Source: an uncultured Clostridia bacterium
GTDB taxonomy: Bacteria; Bacillota; Clostridia; Christensenellales; Borkfalkiaceae
DNA length: 43,933 nt
Direction of reading: 5' to 3'
Assembly: GCA_947630245.1 (NCBI GenBank)
Contig: CANRGR010000006.1
Coordinates: 1 to 43,933, forward strand
Under the pieces are notes generated by a model. It did no database searches. It saw only the letters and a program-made list of their open reading frames with translations, and was not told the DNA's origin. Shown here one piece after another: positions 39,651 to 43,933 of this stretch. The first letter of the stretch is position 1. The number at the start of each line of letters is the position of its first letter. The translations under genes were made by a program, and so were the position numbers.

Positions 39651-41559
39651 TGTCAAGATCGGTAACGAGCGTGGCATTCTCTTCGATAAACTGCCGCCTT
39701 AGCTGCGGGCTCTCCCCCATCAGGACGGAGAACATTTTGTCCGCCTCGACCGCGTCCTGCATGCTCACCTTGATGAGAGTGCGTGTCGCGGGATTCATTG
39801 TCGTGTCCCAGAGCTGTTCGGTACTCATTTCGCCGAGCCCCTTATAGCGCTGGTATTCGACCTTATTGTTGTTGAGCGCGTCGTATGCGGTCTTTTCTTC
39901 CTCGCTGTAAAGATAGACGTCCTCCTTTCCCTTGACGCTCGCCTTATAGAGCGGGGGCATCGCCGAATAGACGTGTCCGTGCTCGATGAGGGGACGCATA
40001 TAGCGGAACAGGAAGGTGAGAAGCAGAATGCGGATGTGCGCGCCGTCGACGTCGGCATCCGTCATCGAAATGATCCGGTCGTATCTGAGTTTGCTCTCGT
40101 CGAAGTCGTCCAAAATCCCGCACCCGAAGGCGGTGATCATCGCCTTGATCTCGGCGTTTTCGAGCGCGCGGTTGAGGCGCACTTTCTCGACGTTGAGGAT
40201 CTTGCCGCGAAGGGGAAGGATCGCCTGAAATCTCCTGTCCCTTCCCTGCTTTGCCGTGCCGCCTGCGGAATCGCCCTCGACGATATAGATCTCGCAAAGC
40301 TCGGGACGCTTGTCCGAACAGTCGGCAAGTTTGCCGGGCAGGGTCGTCGATTCGAGCACTCCCTTCCGCCGCGTGAGTTCGCGCGCGTTGCGCGCCGCGT
40401 CGCGCGCCTTCTGCGCCGTGATACACCTGAGAACGAGCTCCCGCGCCTCGCCCGGGTGCTCCTCGATGTACGTCCCGAACCGCTCCTGCACGCATTTGCT
40501 GACAAACGGGCGGATGAAACTGTTGTTGAGTTTGTCCTTCGTCTGCGATTCGAACTGCGCGTCCTCGAGCTTGACCGAGACGACCGCCGTGATCCCCTCG
40601 CGGACGTCCTCGCCCGTGAGACGGTCGCTGTCCTTCAAGATGTTCAGCCGCTTGCCCGCGTCGTTGATGACTTTGGTGAGCGCGAGTTTCAGCCCTTCGA
40701 CGTGCGTTCCGCCGTCGATCGTGTTGACGTTGTTCGCATAGGAATAGACGACTTCGTTGTAGCTGTCGTTGTATTGCAGCGCGATCTCGCAGACCGTCGT
40801 CCCGTCCTGCTCTTCGAAGTAGAGCGGCTCGGGAAAGAGGGTCTCGTTCCCCCTGTTGAGTTCCGAGACGAGTTCGCGGATTCCGCCCTCGTAATAAAAG
40901 ACGTCCCCCCGCTCCTTCTCGCCGCGCTTGTCGGTGAGGGTGATCGTGAGCCCCTTGTTGAGGAAGGCGAGCTCTTTAAGGCGGATTTTCAGCGTCTCGT
41001 ACTTAAAGACAGTCGTCTCGAAGATCTCGTCGTCGGGGAAGAAGGTGACTTTGGTGCCCGTCTTTTGCGTATCGCCGACGATCGCGAGCGCGCGCTGGGG
41101 CACGCCGCGGTTGTAGACCTGTTTGTAGATATGCCCGTTCTGGTAGATCTCCGCTTCGAGCCATTCGGAGAGCGCGTTGACCGCCTTCACGCCTACGCCG
41201 TGCAGTCCCGAGGAGACCTTGTAGCCCGAGTCTCCCCCGAATTTGCCGCCCGCGTTGACTTTGGTAAAGACGACTTCGACCGTCGAGATCCCCTCTTTGG
41301 GGTGGATTTCGGTGGGAATCCCCCGCCCGTTGTCCTCGACCGTACAGCTTCCGTCTGCGTTGATTGTCACATCCACGCGGTCGCAATAGCCCGCGAGCGC
41401 CTCGTCGATGGAATTATCGACGACTTCGCTCACGAGATGATGAAGCCCTTTTTCGTCCGTCGAGCTGATGTACATGCCGGGACGCTTTCTGATGTGTTCG
41501 AGCCCGTCGAGCACCTGAATCTGTTCGGCGCCGTATGCCGTTTCGACTTTTTCCGCCAT
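39646..41559 (-). CDS. gyrB: DNA gyrase subunit B
   Basis: 637-aa ATPase subunit of DNA gyrase. GHKL ATP-binding motifs VVDNSIDEAL, EDNGRGIP and GLHGVGVKAVNAL lie in the first 130 residues. The TOPRIM domain has EGDSAGG and the metal-binding MTDADVDGAHIR, and the C-terminus has YQRYKGLGEMSTEQLWDTTM. Length is typical of Gram-positive GyrB without the enterobacterial insert. It lies 15 nt after a small membrane protein gene and upstream of gyrA. Confidence 0.97.
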   Translation of the reverse strand: MAEKVETAYGAEQIQVLDGLEHIRKRPGMYISSTDEKGLHHLVSEVVDNSIDEALAGYCDRVDVTINADGSCTVEDNGRGIPTEIHPKEGISTVEVVFTKVNAGGKFGGDSGYKVSSGLHGVGVKAVNALSEWLEAEIYQNGHIYKQVYNRGVPQRALAIVGDTQKTGTKVTFFPDDEIFETTVFKYETLKIRLKELAFLNKGLTITLTDKRGEKERGDVFYYEGGIRELVSELNRGNETLFPEPLYFEEQDGTTVCEIALQYNDSYNEVVYSYANNVNTIDGGTHVEGLKLALTKVINDAGKRLNILKDSDRLTGEDVREGITAVVSVKLEDAQFESQTKDKLNNSFIRPFVSKCVQERFGTYIEEHPGEARELVLRCITAQKARDAARNARELTRRKGVLESTTLPGKLADCSDKRPELCEIYIVEGDSAGGTAKQGRDRRFQAILPLRGKILNVEKVRLNRALENAEIKAMITAFGCGILDDFDESKLRYDRIISMTDADVDGAHIRILLLTFLFRYMRPLIEHGHVYSAMPPLYKASVKGKEDVYLYSEEEKTAYDALNNNKVEYQRYKGLGEMSTEQLWDTTMNPATRTLIKVSMQDAVEADKMFSVLMGESPQLRRQFIEENATLVTDLDI

Positions 41560-41574
41560 TTCTCTCTCCCGATT

Positions 41575-41919
41575 TTATAGATTTCCGAGATCCTCCCGCC
41601 GGCGCAGCCGTCTGAGGAGAACCTTACCCGCAAAATAACCCGTCCACGCCGCGAGATAGCACGCGGCAAGGAGCGCGCAGAGCACGACGGCAGCCGCCGC
41701 CCCCCGTTCGTCATACCCGAGCGTTCCGACAACCGGCGCGGAGACAACCGCCGCAAGCGCGGCAAAGGGAAGCGCGGCGGCGAGACCGAGCAGGGCATAG
41801 ACGAGCGAAGAGGAGAACTTCCCCGTCGTTTGATACGCCCTTCTCATGCCGTAGGCAAGAAGGAGAGGGAAACACAGATACGGCACAAGCCCGAGCGCTA
41901 AGGGCAGATACTTTTTCAT
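41575..41919 (-). CDS. unknown small membrane protein upstream of gyrB
   Basis: 114 aa with three hydrophobic segments (about 5-27, 37-63, 72-97) and a basic C-terminus (RRLRRRED). The ATG at 41919 has GGAGGAGGGAGGG directly upstream. Same strand and 15 nt from gyrB, so probably co-transcribed. No family recognised. Confidence 0.75.
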   Translation of the reverse strand: MKKYLPLALGLVPYLCFPLLLAYGMRRAYQTTGKFSSSLVYALLGLAAALPFAALAAVVSAPVVGTLGYDERGAAAAVVLCALLAACYLAAWTGYFAGKVLLRRLRRREDLGNL

Positions 41920-41965
41920 CCCTCCCTCCTCCGCGCACGCATACGCGCGCCCGCGCGACACAATT

Positions 41966-41994
41966 ATTATAGCATGGACAAAGAGAATTGTACA
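41966..41994 (-). promoter_or_regulatory. sigma-A promoter of the gyrB-containing operon
   Basis: TGTACA and TATAAT with a 17-nt spacer on the minus strand, 46 nt upstream of the small membrane protein gene. It is the only good promoter seen before gyrB and gyrA. Confidence 0.65.
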
Positions 41995-42038
41995 GCATTT
42001 TATGCCGTTTTTTCTTTGGCTTTTCCCGCGAAAACGCG

Positions 42039-42074
42039 AAAAAAGGCGCGTATTTCGGCTTACGCGCCCTTTTT
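42039..42074. terminator. terminator of the dus gene, two-sided
   Basis: GGCGCGTA pairs with TACGCGCC (42045-42052 with 42061-42068), flanked by A-runs and T-runs on both sides. On the minus strand TTTTTT follows the stem. It lies about 30 nt after the dus stop. Confidence 0.8.
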
Positions 42075-42105
42075 GGGTCTGATTCGGTCTCCCCTCCGCC
42101 CGCGC

Positions 42106-43071
42106 TCATTCCTCGCCCGAGGGGGCGCAGGAGGGCGCAGAGGCGAAGATCTCCCGCGCATACCGTTCCACTTCCTCGGTCGTCTCCGCGGCGAACAGCT
42201 TGCGCTTCCACGCCGCCGCCCCGCGCTTTCCTTTGAGATAGAACGCCGCCATCTTGCGCATGTGTACGCAGGCGAACCGCTCGCCGAGGAGGGAACGGGT
42301 CTCGTCGAGTTCGCGCAGGAAGAGGGGGAGCATGGGCGGTTCCTCCCGCCCGGTGAGTTCGCAAAAGACGGCGGGACGGTAGAGCGCGGCGCGCGCGATC
42401 ATCACGCCGTCCACGCCCGTGAGGGAGATCATCTTGCGCATGTCCTTCGTGTTCCAGATCCCGCCGTTGCCGATGACGGGAATCTTCACCGCCGCCTTCG
42501 CCGCCGCGATCTGCCCGAAATCGACGGGTCCCGCATAGATCTTGTCCCGCGTTCTGCCGTGCACGGTGATCATGCACGCGCCCGCGCCCTCGCACAGCCG
42601 CGCAAACTCCGCCGCGCGCCCGTCTCCCTCGCGGACGCCGACGCGGAATTTCACCGAGATCCGCTTTCCGCTCTTTGCGCACTCCCGCACGATCCGCTCG
42701 GCGAGCGGAAAGTCCTCCATGAGCGCACTGCCGTCGCCGTTTCTCACGATTTTTGGCATGGGACAGCCCATGTTGATGTCGACAAGATCGAATCCCGAGA
42801 GTTCCTCGCTCTCGCAGGCGGCGCGCATGAGTTCGGGACTGCTGCCGAAGATCTGCACCGCCCGCGGCGATTCCCCCTCCGAGACGAGGAGGCGTTTCGT
42901 CTCTTCGCTGCCGAACGCGAGCCCCTTGCAGCTCACCATTTCGGTGAATGCGAGCCCCGCGCCCAACTCACGGCACAGACGGCGGAAGGGTAGATTGGTA
43001 TATCCCGCCATCGGCGCGAGAAAAATGTTGTTTTTGAGCCGGAGTCCCGCAATATCAAGTTCGTGCAGCAT
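42106..43071 (-). CDS. dusB: tRNA-dihydrouridine synthase (DusB-like)
   Basis: 321-aa FMN-dependent TIM-barrel enzyme that reduces uridine in tRNA. Seen: N-terminal FLAPMAGYTNLPFRRLC, the active-site cysteine in DINMGCPMPKI, the conserved VHGRTRDKIYAGPVDF and the FMN-phosphate site PVIGNGGIW. The DusB name rests on similarity of these motifs to Firmicute DusB and not on substrate data. Its first 17 nt overlap the end of the mazG gene, so the two are translated from one transcript. Confidence 0.93.
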   Translation of the reverse strand: MLHELDIAGLRLKNNIFLAPMAGYTNLPFRRLCRELGAGLAFTEMVSCKGLAFGSEETKRLLVSEGESPRAVQIFGSSPELMRAACESEELSGFDLVDINMGCPMPKIVRNGDGSALMEDFPLAERIVRECAKSGKRISVKFRVGVREGDGRAAEFARLCEGAGACMITVHGRTRDKIYAGPVDFGQIAAAKAAVKIPVIGNGGIWNTKDMRKMISLTGVDGVMIARAALYRPAVFCELTGREEPPMLPLFLRELDETRSLLGERFACVHMRKMAAFYLKGKRGAAAWKRKLFAAETTEEVERYAREIFASAPSCAPSGEE

Positions 43072-43933
43072 CTTTGGCTCGCCTGTAATATTCCCGTTTC
43101 TCTTCCTCGGAGAGAGCGTGCACGTCCTTTCCGTCCGCGCGGACGAACGATTCGTACAACGTGTAGCGTTTTTGCATCTTTTTCACGGTATCGAGGAGCG
43201 CCATCTCGCAGTCCGCGCCCGTCGCCCGACCGAGTTCGACCGTGCAGAACAGCACGTCGCCGAGTTCCTCCGCAACCGCCGCCCGATCGCCCGCCTCGTA
43301 CGCACGGATAAGTTCGGAATACTCCTCGCGGAATTTCTTCTCGAAGGCGGCGAACGTCGCCTTGTCCCAGCCGCCTTTCTCCACCCGTTTTGCGATCTTC
43401 TGCGCGCGCAGAAGGGCGGGGAAGCACTCGGGCACGTCGTTCACCGCGTCCGAATAGGTCGTCTGGTGCTTTTCGGTCATCTTGTTCTTCTCCCAGACGG
43501 AGAGCGCGCCCTCCGCGCCCGACGCCTTGTCCTGCCCGAACACATGGGTGTGCCGCGTGATGAGTTTTTCGCACAGCTCCGTGAGCATGTCGTCCACGGT
43601 GAAATTTCCCTTCTCTTCCTCGATCAGCGTGTGGAAGAGGGACTGCATCAACACGTCGCCCGCCTCTTCGCACATCTTTCCGCTGTCGCCCGAGTCAATC
43701 GCGTCGACGAGTTCGTACGCCTCCTCGATCGCATTGATGCGGATGCTCTCGTGCGTCTGCACTCTGTCCCACGGGCAGCCGTCGGGCGCGCGGAGCCGAC
43801 GCAGAATCACGAGGACGTCCCCGAATCCGAAGCGTTTCTTTTCGAGCAAGGGCTCTCCATAGAGCACGAGCCCCGCATAGGAATAGTCGGGACGTCTGTC
43901 CGCCTCGAACAGGGGGATCTTCGCCGCCGTGCC
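43055..43933 (-). CDS. MazG-type pyrophosphohydrolase, probably YabN-like fusion, 5' end cut by window
   Basis: Partial: the frame stays open to the right edge. Two MazG domains are visible. The first has APDGCPWDRVQTHESIR, EEAYELVDAI and EEAGDVLMQSLFH; the second has EEYSELIRAYEAG and VAEELGDVLF. MazG hydrolyses NTPs to NMPs and pyrophosphate, which is linked to nucleotide-pool cleaning. A GTG at 43867 could start a stand-alone MazG. Upstream codons, however, still read as protein (KIPLFEADRRPDYSYAGLVLY), like the linker after the tetrapyrrole-methylase domain of YabN. I therefore infer a methylase-MazG fusion with its N-terminal part off the window. Confidence 0.85.
   Translation of the reverse strand, partial: GTAAKIPLFEADRRPDYSYAGLVLYGEPLLEKKRFGFGDVLVILRRLRAPDGCPWDRVQTHESIRINAIEEAYELVDAIDSGDSGKMCEEAGDVLMQSLFHTLIEEEKGNFTVDDMLTELCEKLITRHTHVFGQDKASGAEGALSVWEKNKMTEKHQTTYSDAVNDVPECFPALLRAQKIAKRVEKGGWDKATFAAFEKKFREEYSELIRAYEAGDRAAVAEELGDVLFCTVELGRATGADCEMALLDTVKKMQKRYTLYESFVRADGKDVHALSEEEKREYYRRAKDAART

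Noticed and set aside
1-43933. tRNA, rRNA, insertion sequences or prophage genes
   Set aside because: No cloverleaf with a GTTCGAATC-type T-arm, no rRNA stretches and no transposase or integrase motifs were seen on either strand. A tRNAscan-SE or Infernal run would be decisive.

Overview
The window looks like chromosome from a GC-rich, low-synteny member of the Clostridia (Firmicutes/Bacillota). The evidence is a T-box leader in front of pheST, strong consensus sigma-A promoters, AGGAGG-type ribosome binding sites and sporulation genes (spoIIQ-like, spoIVFA/spoIVFB-like, sipL-like). It also carries a veg-family gene, a Clostridial-type rubrerythrin and a MtaB/PrmA/RsmE/HIT operon. The lineage cannot be fixed further from sequence alone; an uncultured gut clade such as the Christensenellales/Borkfalkiaceae is a guess. 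No rRNA, tRNA, CRISPR array, transposase or prophage block was seen.

Layout. 1-1,103: left-edge repeat, terminator, and a minus-strand rubrerythrin operon with two overlapping micro-ORFs. 1,114-2,460: an XRE-type membrane regulator. 2,592-4,281: a plus-strand, AT-richer unit with a strong promoter, a foldable leader and an unrecognised coiled-coil membrane protein. 4,384-8,849: minus-strand operon of a CaCA cation antiporter and a heterodimeric ABC exporter. 8,850-9,523: repeats only. 9,524-11,575: EF-G-like GTPase. 11,640-12,060: repeat debris.

12,080-19,756 is a plus-strand block. It holds a YwmB-like small protein, a SpoIIQ-like M23 protein, a membrane-anchored unknown, an M1 metallopeptidase lipoprotein behind a sigma-E-like promoter, an FmdB-type zinc ribbon, and T-box-pheS-pheT.

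19,758-43,933 is almost all minus strand. In transcription order (right to left) it contains: a MazG protein cut by the window edge and a Dus tRNA-dihydrouridine synthase; a small membrane protein, gyrB and gyrA; a DMT transporter and a BRO-N/Fic fusion; sipL with veg diverging from it; a lipoprotein; ispE and a membrane protein; an APH-like kinase; a NifS-type cysteine desulfurase; spoIVFA-spoIVFB; RNase G; and prmA-rsmE-mtaB-hit-DUF697.

Themes. Housekeeping information-processing genes (gyrAB, pheST, prmA/rsmE/mtaB/dus, rng) are interleaved with engulfment and mother-cell sporulation genes. Promoters can be read with unusual clarity. Several sigma-A promoters (prmA, nifS-like, ispE) place the predicted +1 on or next to the start codon, implying leaderless mRNAs. 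Two promoters (M1 peptidase, sipL) match sigma-E with the same 14-nt spacing, and two others (YwmB-like, spoIIQ-like) share a 30-bp upstream element. The most unusual non-coding signals are a covarying 26-nt tandem/hairpin repeat next to terminators at both 1-95 and 9,344-9,456, a long palindromic element in the gyrB-gyrA spacer, and the structured leader at 2,626-2,761.
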